Origin: Planctomycetota bacterium
GTDB taxonomy: Bacteria; Planctomycetota; UBA8742; UBA2392
Reading direction: 5' to 3'
Length of the DNA stretch: 64,000 nt
Assembly: GCA_020638635.1 (NCBI GenBank)
Contig: JACKIE010000004.1
Coordinates: 62,001-126,000, forward strand
The notes below the pieces were generated by a model. It saw only the letters and a program-made list of their open reading frames with translations. It was not told where the DNA came from and did not search any database. The translations under genes and the position numbers were made by a program. Positions 1-8,397 of the stretch are shown piece after piece (positions within the stretch are counted from its first letter, which is position 1; every line of letters starts with the position of its first letter).

Positions 1-1377
1 CCGAACGACACCAAGACGTACAAGGAAGCCATCGGCCGCCTCGAAGAGGCTTTGGCGCGCAACCCCAAGGCCGGTGAGGAATGGAAGTCCAGGGTGAACT
101 CGCGGCTCAAGGAACTCGAAGCCGAGCTGGCGAAGCTTTCGGAGGGCGCAGCCGCGGTCAACATCGAGTGGGACGAGACGTTCCGCGACTGCGAAAGCGA
201 GATCAAGGAGTTCAAATACAAGGCCGCCGGCGAAAAGCCTGCCGCCTTCATCAAGAAGTACGAGGAGAGCAGCAACGAGGAGATCCTGGACATCGTCGAG
301 CGCGCCCGTGACTACCTGAACAACACCTATCCTGCCAGCGTGAAGTCACACAGCGACACCTTCGACGCGCTGATGCGACGCGAGGTGAAGGACGCCGAAT
401 TCCAGGACGCGGCCATGAAAGCCGCCACCGTGGAGAGCGTCGCCGTGCGAGTGCGCGATGCCGAGGCAGCCTGCGATGACGAATACTACAAGAGCCGCCT
501 TGGCAGGCTGGCGGACGAGTTCGAGCGACAGGCCAAGATCTTCAAGGCAGAGGCGGATCGCGCCGAGCGCAAAGCGATCGACGAGGCCTTCACACGCTGC
601 AGCGCGGTCCTGGCCGCAGTGCTCGAGCGATGCCGCGGCGACCTGGCGAGGGGCGACTTCAAGCAGGTGAGCCAGCGGCTGACCGACTTCAAGCTCAGCG
701 ACGCGGACTTCATCGCGTACCAGGATCGTGAGCGATTCAAACCGATCGTCGAGGACCTCAAGCGTCGCGAGCAGCAGTCGCGGCTTGAGCACCAGGCGCT
801 GCTGCAGCTTCAGGGGGCGCTCCCGGAAGTACTGGACGCCGTCAAGCTGCTCAAGTCCACCCCCTGGCCCGAAGAGGTGGTCAAACTGATCGGCAGCCCC
901 GCCTCTGTTCTGCGGCTCAAGGTCAAGCAGGACGCCGACAGCAGCCAGTGGACGCTCGAGGTATCCGACACCAAGACCATGAAGTCCACGCTGATGAACG
1001 CGGGCGATTTCGATACACGCGAAAAGCGCGCCACCCTGTGCACGGCGCTCAGCCACTTGATCCGCAACCATGCCGGCGCCTTTGACAAATTGATGCAACC
1101 CGCCGCGGCAGGCGGCCCGCCGGCGCTGGCGGGAGTCTTCGCGTGGATGTGCGAACTTGAGGCTTACGAGCCCGCATTCCCGCTCATTGAGCACGCGTAC
1201 AGCAAGGTCAGCGCCGAAGATCCGCAGCGCCCCGTGGTGCGCGAATACTACGCCTGGGGACTGCTGGGCAAGGCCAACGCCATGGCGGCGCGCGGAGACC
1301 GCGCCGGCGCCCAGGCGCTGATCCAGCGGCTTGAGTCCGAGTTCGCCGACACGCGGGCCAACAAGGGCCGCAACTAG
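1..1377 (+). CDS. Coiled-coil/TPR-like protein of unknown function, 5' end outside window
   Basis: The reading frame is open from the first base, so the gene starts left of the window; an internal TTG at 52 is not needed as a start. About 458 residues are visible. The first 270 are highly charged and helical, with heptad-like Leu/Ala spacing and many Glu/Lys/Arg, as in long coiled coils. A mixed segment follows (around residues 275-380, containing SQWTLEVSDTKTMKSTLMNA). The last 60 residues (YYAWGLLGKANAMAARGD) look like one or two TPR helices. No signal peptide or membrane segment is visible in this part. It is followed after about 80 bases by a CNNM-type membrane protein on the same strand. 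Its style resembles the stalk of the large kinase at 31983, so it could be the C-terminal part of a kinase or scaffold, but nothing proves that. Function unknown. Confidence 0.75.
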   Translation, partial: PNDTKTYKEAIGRLEEALARNPKAGEEWKSRVNSRLKELEAELAKLSEGAAAVNIEWDETFRDCESEIKEFKYKAAGEKPAAFIKKYEESSNEEILDIVERARDYLNNTYPASVKSHSDTFDALMRREVKDAEFQDAAMKAATVESVAVRVRDAEAACDDEYYKSRLGRLADEFERQAKIFKAEADRAERKAIDEAFTRCSAVLAAVLERCRGDLARGDFKQVSQRLTDFKLSDADFIAYQDRERFKPIVEDLKRREQQSRLEHQALLQLQGALPEVLDAVKLLKSTPWPEEVVKLIGSPASVLRLKVKQDADSSQWTLEVSDTKTMKSTLMNAGDFDTREKRATLCTALSHLIRNHAGAFDKLMQPAAAGGPPALAGVFAWMCELEAYEPAFPLIEHAYSKVSAEDPQRPVVREYYAWGLLGKANAMAARGDRAGAQALIQRLESEFADTRANKGRN

Positions 1378-1459
1378 AAGCCCATGGACGAAGATCGACC
1401 ATTACCTCCTGTGCCAGCACCCGGCCGGTTACCGAATATCGAAACCAAACGGGACTGAT

Positions 1460-2893
1460 GTGGACTTCGGCAACGTCATCATCTTCCTGGGCATACTGTT
1501 CCTCTCCGCCGTGTTTTCGGGGACGGAGACTGCCATCACCGCGGTGTCCAACGTGACGGTCGCCCGCCTGGCTGAGCAGGGAAACCGTGCCGCCAAACTG
1601 CTGCAGAAGCTGCTGCGCGACAAGGGCCGCGTAATCGCCGCCCTGCTGGTCGGCAACAACGTGGTGAACGTGGTGCTGGCAGTTTTCGCCACCGTGGTCT
1701 TCGACGGCATCCTGAAAAGCAACGGCCTGCTTCCTGTCTGGGCCGCGCCGATCGTAGCCTCCGTAGCCAGCGTGGTGTTCCTGCTGGTGTTCGGCGAGGT
1801 ACTGCCGAAGTCGATCGCCGTGCACTTCCGCAACAAGTGGGCGCTGGGCTCGGTGTGGTTCGTGCTTGGGCTAATGCTGGTGACGAAGCCGGTCACCTGG
1901 CTGCTGATACAATTCAGCAACGGGATAATGCGCCTGATGGGCCAGCGCCCCGGCGAAGAGGACATCTTCGACGTCCACGAAATCCACACCGTCGCCCATC
2001 TCGGCGAGCAGATGGGTGTCATCGACACCATGGAAAAGCAGCTGATCCAGCGCGCCGCACACCTGAACGACACCCGGGTGCGCGAGATCATGATCCCGCG
2101 CACGGACATCCAGGGCATCGAAGTACACGCGGGTATCGAAGAGATCCGCCAGTTGTTCCAGAAGACGCCCTACTCGCGCATCCCGGTCTACCAAGGCGAC
2201 CTGGATGACATCGTGGGGATCCTCAACTTCAAGGAATTCCTGCGCCATGAGCCTGCAGCGGGACGCGCTTTCGACGTCATGGCGTTCCTGCACAAGCCCC
2301 TGTTCGTTTCCGAGTCAATGTTCATCGGCGACCTGCTGAACGAGATGCGCAGCCGCCGTACGCACCTGGCCATCGCCCTGGACGAATACGGCGGAACCTC
2401 CGGCCTGCTCACGCTCGAGGACGTCGTCGAGATGCTGGTCGGGCGTATCGAGGACGAGTACGACATCGTTTCCACGCCCTTCCAGCAGCTCGATGGTAAC
2501 ACATGGGAAGTTGACGGCCGCGTCAGCGACGAACGGCTGGTGAGACAGCTGGGACTGAAGCTGCCGCCGGAGGCCTTGGAGGGTTTCGACACCGCGGCCG
2601 GGCTGGCCCTGAAGGCGTTCGGGAATATCCCGTCCGAAGGGGACGTCACAACGTATCATGGATTGGAAATCGCGGCGACGCGCGTGAGGGGTCATCGTGT
2701 GCGCAGGCTGCAGGTCAGGATCATGCCGCCCGATGAAATCGAGGCGCTGGCCGAGCAGCCGGAGCCCGCGCCCAGCACCCGGCGCCGCAACACACGGCAG
2801 ATCCTGGCCGATGAGATAGAGGCCGACCGCAAATCGCTGGACCAGTCTCCGGCGGCATCACAGGCCGGGAGTGAGGAAGGAAAGCAGGAGTAG
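1460..2893 (+). CDS. CNNM/CorC-HlyC family membrane protein with CBS pair
   Basis: The start is taken as GTG at 1460, because the protein then begins directly with the first membrane helix (FGNVIIFLGILFLSAVFSG) and the FSGTETAI motif typical of the DUF21/CNNM domain; the frame extends further upstream but with non-membrane, proline-rich sequence. Order over 477 residues: DUF21/CNNM membrane domain with about four helices (1-190), CBS pair with the usual MIPRTDI and PYSRIPVYQG signatures (about 205-335), then a CorC_HlyC transporter-associated domain (about 345-420), and a charged tail. The family is linked to Mg2+/Co2+ efflux or regulation of divalent cation transport, and older annotation calls it hemolysin. 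The substrate is not determined by sequence. The secreted-protein gene starts 3 bases downstream, so both are probably co-transcribed. Confidence 0.85.
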   Translation: MDFGNVIIFLGILFLSAVFSGTETAITAVSNVTVARLAEQGNRAAKLLQKLLRDKGRVIAALLVGNNVVNVVLAVFATVVFDGILKSNGLLPVWAAPIVASVASVVFLLVFGEVLPKSIAVHFRNKWALGSVWFVLGLMLVTKPVTWLLIQFSNGIMRLMGQRPGEEDIFDVHEIHTVAHLGEQMGVIDTMEKQLIQRAAHLNDTRVREIMIPRTDIQGIEVHAGIEEIRQLFQKTPYSRIPVYQGDLDDIVGILNFKEFLRHEPAAGRAFDVMAFLHKPLFVSESMFIGDLLNEMRSRRTHLAIALDEYGGTSGLLTLEDVVEMLVGRIEDEYDIVSTPFQQLDGNTWEVDGRVSDERLVRQLGLKLPPEALEGFDTAAGLALKAFGNIPSEGDVTTYHGLEIAATRVRGHRVRRLQVRIMPPDEIEALAEQPEPAPSTRRRNTRQILADEIEADRKSLDQSPAASQAGSEEGKQE

Positions 2894-2896
2894 CCG

Positions 2897-4495
2897 ATGC
2901 GATATCTGACCGTTCTGCTGCTGACCTTGTGCGCCGCCCGCCTCGCGGCGCAGCAACTGCCGCCCGGCACCCAACCGCCGCCCGCCTCGGCAGCCAAGGA
3001 GTCATTCGTGATCCAGCCCGGCGCCGTGGAGCGCGGCGCCCGCAACCTGGCGATCCGCCTGGTTGCCAACGAGGCAGCGGGATTCGCCAACAGCAGCAGC
3101 AAACCGCCGGCACTGACTTTCGGCGTCGGTGTAAAACTCGTGGCGGGCAGTTTCAACCTGCTGAACCAGAACGAAGCCCAGGCCGCGATCGACGTCGAGT
3201 CCGACGTGGAAGGCACGATCGAAGTGAAGCTCGAGTTGTTCTCCGTCAACGGAACGACGGTGCTGAAGACCCTGCGCGGCAGCCTGGGCATCAAGGGCGT
3301 CACGGACGTAGCGGGCTCGCAGGCCAAGGTGGGCGCTGAAAGCGTGAAACTGGTGCAGGTAAATGTGTCCGAATCCCAGCCCGCGGGCGTGATCCTGATC
3401 AGCGGCGGCATTTCCGGCAGCGTCAGCATCAAGGCGCCAGCCGGCTGCGCCTTCTCTGAGCTGCCGACCATCACGGCCGGCAGCGGCGACATCAACTCGC
3501 CGGCATTGGCCACGGCCAACACGGTCCTCACCTTCGCGATCGGCAACCCGGCGCTCGCCAACGTCACCGTGCGTGTCGAGGGCATCAGGTACAACACCCA
3601 GCTCTTCGGCCTGGCAGGAGGCGTCGAAGGCGACCTGGCCTGTGAGGTCACCGGCGCAGCGCTTTCCAACCAGAGCGCGCTTGTGGTCAACGCCTTCACC
3701 GCGCGCACCACGATCGCAGGCAGCAACGACAACACCGACTCCGGCACCCCCGCCGGCACGCCCGCCGGCAGCCAGTCCAGCAACAGCACTTCCAAGCCGA
3801 CCAGCCCCAGCCCCTCCTCAATCAACACGGGCAGCCGCCCGCTGGAAACCTCGAACCGCGACCGCACCAACCGGAACCGCAACAACAACAACCAGGGCGG
3901 CGCTGGCTCGAACTTCCGCCCCTCGACCCAGCCCTCCCAACAGGGCCAGTCGCGCGGACCGGGACTGGCTCCGCTGCCGCAGAATTCGCAGCCTGCACCC
4001 GGCCAGGCGCCCGGCCCCGCACAAGGACCCGCCGGCGGCGGCGCAGCCAAGGCCGGCGGCGCGGCCTCACCCATGGGCGGCACCGGCAGCATCAGCAGCG
4101 AAGAGGTAGACCCGACGAAGCCGGACACAGGACCGGGGACGACACGGCCCCTGGCCAAGGTTCTGGAAGTTACCCCGGGCCTCTATTTCTGCGACAAGGA
4201 CTACAAGCCCGTGTCAGCCCTGGTGCTCGACAAGATCATTGCCGGGGAAGCCGGCGGCCGGGTATGGATCGTGCTGAAGCTCAAGAAGGACAAACAGCAT
4301 GACAAGGTGGAAACGGTGACGGTGAAGTTGACCGTGGCCGGTTCTTCGCGCGAACTTACCCTGACGGAAACCGGCAAAGACACCGGCGAGTTCCGCTGCG
4401 GCAAGGACGGCATACTCGTGGTAGCGAACGAGAATCCCGACAGCAACGCCGAGGAAAAAGCGGCCGAGCCCCCCAAGCCGCGTTTTGATCGCTAG
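2897..4495 (+). CDS. Secreted protein with low-complexity linker, unknown function
   Basis: 532 residues. GGAG lies six bases before the ATG and the stop of the previous gene is 3 bases upstream. The N-terminus is a clear signal peptide (MRYLTVLLLTLCAARLAA, cleavage near AQQ). Residues about 30-265 form a beta-rich domain with repeated Val/Thr/Gly strands (for example NVTVRVEGIRYNTQLFGLAG). Residues 270-410 are a Ser/Thr, Asn/Arg and then Pro/Gln/Gly-rich linker, including a run of Asn. The last 115 residues are a second small beta-rich domain with TLTETGKDTGEFRCG. The architecture suggests two extracytoplasmic domains on a flexible spacer, for example a cell-envelope or matrix protein. I recognise no family. 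A strong terminator follows. Confidence 0.8.
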   Translation: MRYLTVLLLTLCAARLAAQQLPPGTQPPPASAAKESFVIQPGAVERGARNLAIRLVANEAAGFANSSSKPPALTFGVGVKLVAGSFNLLNQNEAQAAIDVESDVEGTIEVKLELFSVNGTTVLKTLRGSLGIKGVTDVAGSQAKVGAESVKLVQVNVSESQPAGVILISGGISGSVSIKAPAGCAFSELPTITAGSGDINSPALATANTVLTFAIGNPALANVTVRVEGIRYNTQLFGLAGGVEGDLACEVTGAALSNQSALVVNAFTARTTIAGSNDNTDSGTPAGTPAGSQSSNSTSKPTSPSPSSINTGSRPLETSNRDRTNRNRNNNNQGGAGSNFRPSTQPSQQGQSRGPGLAPLPQNSQPAPGQAPGPAQGPAGGGAAKAGGAASPMGGTGSISSEEVDPTKPDTGPGTTRPLAKVLEVTPGLYFCDKDYKPVSALVLDKIIAGEAGGRVWIVLKLKKDKQHDKVETVTVKLTVAGSSRELTLTETGKDTGEFRCGKDGILVVANENPDSNAEEKAAEPPKPRFDR

Positions 4496-4502
4496 GAATT
4501 GC

Positions 4503-4540
4503 AGAGACCCGGCGCACACAACTGTGTGCGCCGGGTCTCT
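4503..4540. terminator. Strong bidirectional terminator hairpin
   Basis: A perfect 18-base inverted repeat (arms 4503-4520 and 4523-4540) sits between the convergent secreted-protein genes at 2897 (+) and 4555 (-). The minus-strand gene ends only 14 bases further on, so the hairpin can serve both directions. Confidence 0.85.
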
Positions 4541-4554
4541 TTATGTCGCAAGTC

Positions 4555-4893
4555 CTAGTTGCTCACCGGCTCGTCGATCACCGTGTCGCGCAGCGTGGGT
4601 TCCGTCTCGATGGTCAGGCAGTTGAGCCGAACTTCATCCCGCAGGGTCGGCTCGGTGTAGATGTCCAGCCGGCTGGGCAGGATCACGTCTCGCAAGGTCG
4701 GCTCGGTGAGGATATCCAGCCGGTTCGGCACGATCACGTCGCGCAGGGTCTCGTCCGTCCAGATATCGTGCCGGTTGAGAGGGCGATTCGCGTTCGCACG
4801 CGCCTCGCAGGCGGGGCAGGCGTCGCTGGTCGCCGAAAAGAACGGCAGGGCCAGCAGCGCCAGGGCGATCAGGAAGTGTACGGGCGTTTTCAT
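4555..4893 (-). CDS. Small secreted protein with four 17-residue repeats
   Basis: 112 residues, starting at the ATG at 4893, which has GGGGGAG about seven bases upstream. A signal peptide (MKTPVHFLIALALLALPFFS) is followed by a Cys-containing stretch (DACPAC). The rest is four near-identical units of about 17 residues with the core T-E-P-T-L-R-D-x-(I/V)-x-P-x-R-L-D-I-x; the last unit is diverged. The repeat is obvious in the DNA too. The regular Leu/Ile spacing suggests a small stacked beta structure or a repetitive binding peptide. I know no family with this motif. It is transcribed away from the adjacent ECF sigma factor gene, so it could be a target of that factor, but no promoter comparison is possible here. 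Confidence 0.7.
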   Translation of the reverse strand: MKTPVHFLIALALLALPFFSATSDACPACEARANANRPLNRHDIWTDETLRDVIVPNRLDILTEPTLRDVILPSRLDIYTEPTLRDEVRLNCLTIETEPTLRDTVIDEPVSN

Positions 4894-5002
4894 GGCGGTG
4901 GCTCCCCCTGGTGTTACTGCTGATACGCATTCCACCGCCCCGTGGTTTCCCGGGATTTTCTTTTTTTTTCGCCACTTTTTGCCAGCCACCGGTGCTTAGG
5001 CG

Positions 5003-5518
5003 ATGATGGACGCGCTCATGACACAGCACGACACTCTGATTCGCCTGATGACCGAACATCAGGCCGACCTCTGGCGCTACCTGCGCTTTCTCGGCGCCGA
5101 GCCGGCAACCGCCGACGACCTCACGCAGGAGGTGTTCATCGAGCTGTACCGCAACCCCATCAACGAGCTCAGCCGGAAGTCCACGGCTGCCTGGCTGCGC
5201 AAGGCCGCGCGTCACCGCTTCCTGAACTGGCTGCGCGACAACCGGCATGAAGCCGCCCATGAGCTGCTGGAGCAGGCCGATCAAGTGTGGCGAGACTTCA
5301 CACCAGGCAGCGCCGACGAGCGCCTCGACGCGCTGGAGCGCTGCCTGGACAAGCTGGCCGAGCGCGCCCGCCGCGCCATCGAGCTCAAGTACCGCGAAGC
5401 ACGCAAGGAAGCCGAGGTGGCCCATGCCTTGGAAACCAGCACCGAGGCCGCCAAGGCGCTGCTGAGACGCACGCGCGAGCAGTTGCGCGAGTGCGTGGAA
5501 AGACAGGTGCGCCCATGA
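5003..5518 (+). CDS. ECF-type RNA polymerase sigma factor
   Basis: 171 residues from the first of three nearby ATGs (5003, 5006, 5018); the true start is uncertain by five residues. Region 2 shows the ECF pattern (LWRYLRFLGAEPATADDLTQEVFIELYR, split here by the usual D-D-L-T-Q-E-V-F core) and W-L-R-K-A-A-R-H-R-F-L-N-W. Region 4 (about 115-165) contains AIELKYREARKEAEVAHALE as the helix-turn-helix. It directs RNA polymerase to a small regulon, normally under control of a membrane anti-sigma factor. The downstream gene overlaps by ATGA and has a cytoplasmic N-terminus plus one membrane segment, fitting that role. The upstream region carries a run of nine T at about 4962-4970. Confidence 0.9.
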   Translation: MMDALMTQHDTLIRLMTEHQADLWRYLRFLGAEPATADDLTQEVFIELYRNPINELSRKSTAAWLRKAARHRFLNWLRDNRHEAAHELLEQADQVWRDFTPGSADERLDALERCLDKLAERARRAIELKYREARKEAEVAHALETSTEAAKALLRRTREQLRECVERQVRP

Positions 5519-7749
5519 CCAGCGCCGAACAACTGATTGAGACCGATCTGCAGGAGCTGCTGGGCGGCATCACCCCGCCCGACCTGATCGAGCTCACACT
5601 GGCACGCCTGGAAGCGGGAGACGAGACCGGCGCCCAACCCACCGGTGAAGCCGCGCCTGCGGCCGTCGCAATTCTCGCGACACGTGGCCGCATGTTGCTG
5701 CTGCGCCGCCTTGCCGTTGCGGCGTGCATCCTGCTGGCCCTCACCCTCATCACCTGGGTGCTGTGGCCCAGGCCGCTGCCCGCGAGCGTCACCGCCACAC
5801 CCGCTGCCAGCTACCTGGTGCGGGACGACTACATCCAACTCAAGTCCGGCTGGCTGCTGCTTACAGACGGTGCGCCCGAGGTTCGTGCTGACAACGGCCG
5901 CGTCAGCGACGTGCGCGGGCGCGCCGTGGCGGGAGTCGGCATCCCGAACGCGGAAACGCTGGACGCGCTTGCGATGGAACTGCAACTCAGCGACTCGGAG
6001 ACACAGATGTTGAAGCTGACGAAACGCTGGCTCACGGCCGGAAGCCTTGCGGTATGTGTGCTGACCGGCCAGGCAATGCTGAACGACGCGCTGGTGCAGG
6101 CCGACGAGTTGCCCGCGCCGGAGGTGAAGAACGAAATCCCGAAGCCGGATGACATCGCCGGTGTGAAGAAGCTGCTGGAGAACGTACAGTCGCTCGAGCT
6201 GCGTGCCCTGCGCGACGACTGGCAGTACAGCGGCTGGCTGGCGCTCGAGAGCGCCGACGCCGCCGAGCTGGGAACCACCTTCGCCAAGGCCATCAGCGCC
6301 AGGCCCAGGGAGATCGCGGGCTGGGACCACAACAACGAACTCCTGTTCACGCTGACGGACGGCAGCGTGGTGAAGGCGGCCGTGTACGAAAGCGGCGGGC
6401 TGCTGGACCTCAAGTTGCCGGGCTGGCAGCGCTGGGAGCAGTACACCTGCACCAAGGGGCTGTACGAAACCATCAAGCCCCGCGTCGAGGAAGCCAAGAA
6501 GCTCGAGCGCTACCCGGTGCGAGACTTGCCCGCCATGCGGCGCAGCATGTGCAAGGCCGCGAAGGTGCGCTTCGTGGACAAGTTCGAGCAGACAGAGGAG
6601 TTCCGCGGCGAGTTCAGCGACCCGGCGCTGGTGGCGAAGCTGGCCGGGCTGGTTTGGCACGACGACATGAGTTTCAGCAAATCCCACGTCGGCGACTATG
6701 AGGCCTACGAGCTGACGTTCGAGATGGACAACGGCGAACAGATCCGCGTCAACATGCAGAACACGGGCATCATGGCGGTCTACAACGGCGGCAAGCTGCT
6801 GCGCACCAACGACATCGCACCCGATGAAAGCGTGCGGGAAATCCACGCCCTGCTGAAGCCCCTGGTCGCGAAGTCCGGCTTCCGCGTACTGCGCCAGTGG
6901 AACGGCGCCGACAGCTCAATCACCCAGGCCGGCGTGCGCGTGGTGACTGACGACGAAGGCTGGGTCAAGCTGTGGGCCGAACACACCGCGCCCGAGCTGA
7001 TGGAAGCGCCGGTGATGGACTTCGAGAACGAAGTCGTACTGGCGATCTTCGGCGGCACCTCAGCAAACAGCCTGGGCTACTTCGCCGAGGTGCCCCTGAT
7101 GGGCGAGCGCGAGTACGTGCTGCGCGTGGACGAGAAGACCTACCAGACCATGGGCCGTGGCGACACGGTCACGCCCTACGGCATCTTCGTGCTGACCAGG
7201 ACAGATCGCCCGGTCTACGTTGAGGAAAACGTACAGTCGCTGATCGGCCGGCCGCCGATATGGAAGCGCCACACGCCAGCCTATCAGCCTCTGATCACGC
7301 CGCGCTACCCGCTGGAGGGCTCCTGGACCGTGCAACGCCAGTGGCAGGGCAGCGACAGCCTGATCGAGCAGCGCGAGCTGCACGTGATTCGCGACGCGCA
7401 AAGCTTCGACAAGCTGTGGCAGCGCCACTCCGGCACCGACGCGCCCAGCCCCAAGGTCGAGTTTGACAAGTTCGTGGTGGTGGCCGTGTTCGGCGGCCGT
7501 CAAAAGGGCGAGCGCGGCAAGATCCTCGATTATCGCGTGCAGGCCTGCTTCGTGAACGGCGGCGGCGTGCTGCGCTTCGCCGGCCAGGAATATCGCAGCG
7601 AGGTCGAGCACACGCCGTATGGTATCTGGGTGCTGCCCAAGCTGGCCGACGTGAAGCTGGAAGAGCGCGAGTACCCGCTGATGCCCGAAGGGGTCGAGAT
7701 CGACTACGACCACCTGCCCTACTGGCTCGAGCGCGAACTGACGAAGTAA
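5515..7749 (+). CDS. Membrane anti-sigma-like protein with FecR-like and two PrcB-like domains
   Basis: 744 residues; the ATG overlaps the sigma factor stop (ATGA), which fixes the start. Residues 1-62 are cytoplasmic and helical, like a short anti-sigma region; 64-85 are a membrane helix (RRLAVAACILLALTLITWVL). Residues 100-150 (GWLLLTDGAPEVRADNGR) resemble the start of a FecR domain. A second hydrophobic segment beginning at Met165 looks like a complete signal peptide. The C-terminal half carries two related units (about 460-565 and 605-735), each with W-x-V/L-x-Q-W-x-G-x-D-S-x-I-x-Q, a V-I/V-x-D stretch and (F)xxxVVxAxFGG, reminiscent of the PrcB family domain. Probably senses envelope state and controls the sigma factor; the two-part build suggests a fusion. 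Family calls rest on motif memory. Confidence 0.75.
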   Translation: MTSAEQLIETDLQELLGGITPPDLIELTLARLEAGDETGAQPTGEAAPAAVAILATRGRMLLLRRLAVAACILLALTLITWVLWPRPLPASVTATPAASYLVRDDYIQLKSGWLLLTDGAPEVRADNGRVSDVRGRAVAGVGIPNAETLDALAMELQLSDSETQMLKLTKRWLTAGSLAVCVLTGQAMLNDALVQADELPAPEVKNEIPKPDDIAGVKKLLENVQSLELRALRDDWQYSGWLALESADAAELGTTFAKAISARPREIAGWDHNNELLFTLTDGSVVKAAVYESGGLLDLKLPGWQRWEQYTCTKGLYETIKPRVEEAKKLERYPVRDLPAMRRSMCKAAKVRFVDKFEQTEEFRGEFSDPALVAKLAGLVWHDDMSFSKSHVGDYEAYELTFEMDNGEQIRVNMQNTGIMAVYNGGKLLRTNDIAPDESVREIHALLKPLVAKSGFRVLRQWNGADSSITQAGVRVVTDDEGWVKLWAEHTAPELMEAPVMDFENEVVLAIFGGTSANSLGYFAEVPLMGEREYVLRVDEKTYQTMGRGDTVTPYGIFVLTRTDRPVYVEENVQSLIGRPPIWKRHTPAYQPLITPRYPLEGSWTVQRQWQGSDSLIEQRELHVIRDAQSFDKLWQRHSGTDAPSPKVEFDKFVVVAVFGGRQKGERGKILDYRVQACFVNGGGVLRFAGQEYRSEVEHTPYGIWVLPKLADVKLEEREYPLMPEGVEIDYDHLPYWLERELTK

Positions 7750-7800
7750 GCGCAGAGGTTGGCCTCGACCAATGCGGCGTGCATTCAAAAGCGGCGGTTG

Positions 7801-7831
7801 CCTTGCAGGCTTACGGAGCAAGCCTGCAAGG
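7801..7831. terminator. Hairpin after the sigma/anti-sigma operon
   Basis: Perfect 12-base stem (7801-7812 with 7820-7831) and a 7-base loop, 51 bases after the operon's last stop codon. There is no T-run, so it may be a terminator, an RNA end stabiliser or part of the structured region that follows. Confidence 0.5.
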
Positions 7832-7884
7832 CCAGCCCCCAGCGTCAGCCACAGGTCTATAGACAACTTCCACGGTGCAGTGGA

Positions 7885-8327
7885 CAGCCGGCTTGCCGGC
7901 GTCTCTCTGGTTAGCCCCCGGCGCAGCGCAGCGGAGCCGGGGGTTTCGGGCATTCGCGAAGCATGAGCCGCGGAGCGGCGGCTCTGGTGGGAGGTTCCGA
8001 GATGTTGCCGGTCGCGGAATCACAGTCCAGCGCGCTTTCACCGACGAACACCAAGGCGCAACGAATGCCACGAGTCCATCCCAACGGGTTTGCCAGTATC
8101 TCGGTCGAACCAGATGGAGGGCGAGCCACGGACAGGCCGTGGCGCTCCCTGGCGTCGTGGCGTTGAGTCGTTGCCACACCGCGGTTGCATGCGCAGGCGG
8201 TGAGGAAGAGCCGCCGCAGTGCGGCTCGGGACAGCCTGTCGCCAGGGCCCCCGGCCTGTCGGCACCTCGCTTCGCTCAGCGCCGACCGCCGGGGGCTAAC
8301 GAGAGAGACGCCGGCTGCGCCGGCTGG
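7885..8327. repeat. 443-bp gene-free block bounded by ~39-base inverted repeats
   Basis: The 648 bases between 7750 and 8397 hold no convincing gene. The arms 7885-7923 and 8288-8327 are inverted copies, differing by a few substitutions and one indel in a small loop. Each end folds on its own: CCCCCGGC at 7915-7922 pairs with 7936-7943, and the same word at 8248-8255 pairs with 8288-8295. The interior has more stems, for example around GAGCCACGGACAGGCCGTGG near 8120-8145 and a GTCGGC/GCCGAC pair near 8258-8286. No transposase is present. It could be a non-autonomous miniature element or a large structured RNA. I cannot see target-site duplications. Confidence 0.6.
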
Positions 8328-8397
8328 AAAGCAATCCTTGTGCAGAATCCCATGATGCGAATCGAGGGCTTTTACCGGTGTCGGGCGCCCGTGCTCG

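Noticed and set aside
1460..1460. ATG at 1384 and 1458 as starts of the CNNM gene
   Set aside because: Both are out of frame with the protein.
4962..4970. Run of nine T as a terminator upstream of the sigma factor
   Set aside because: No stem precedes it on either strand.
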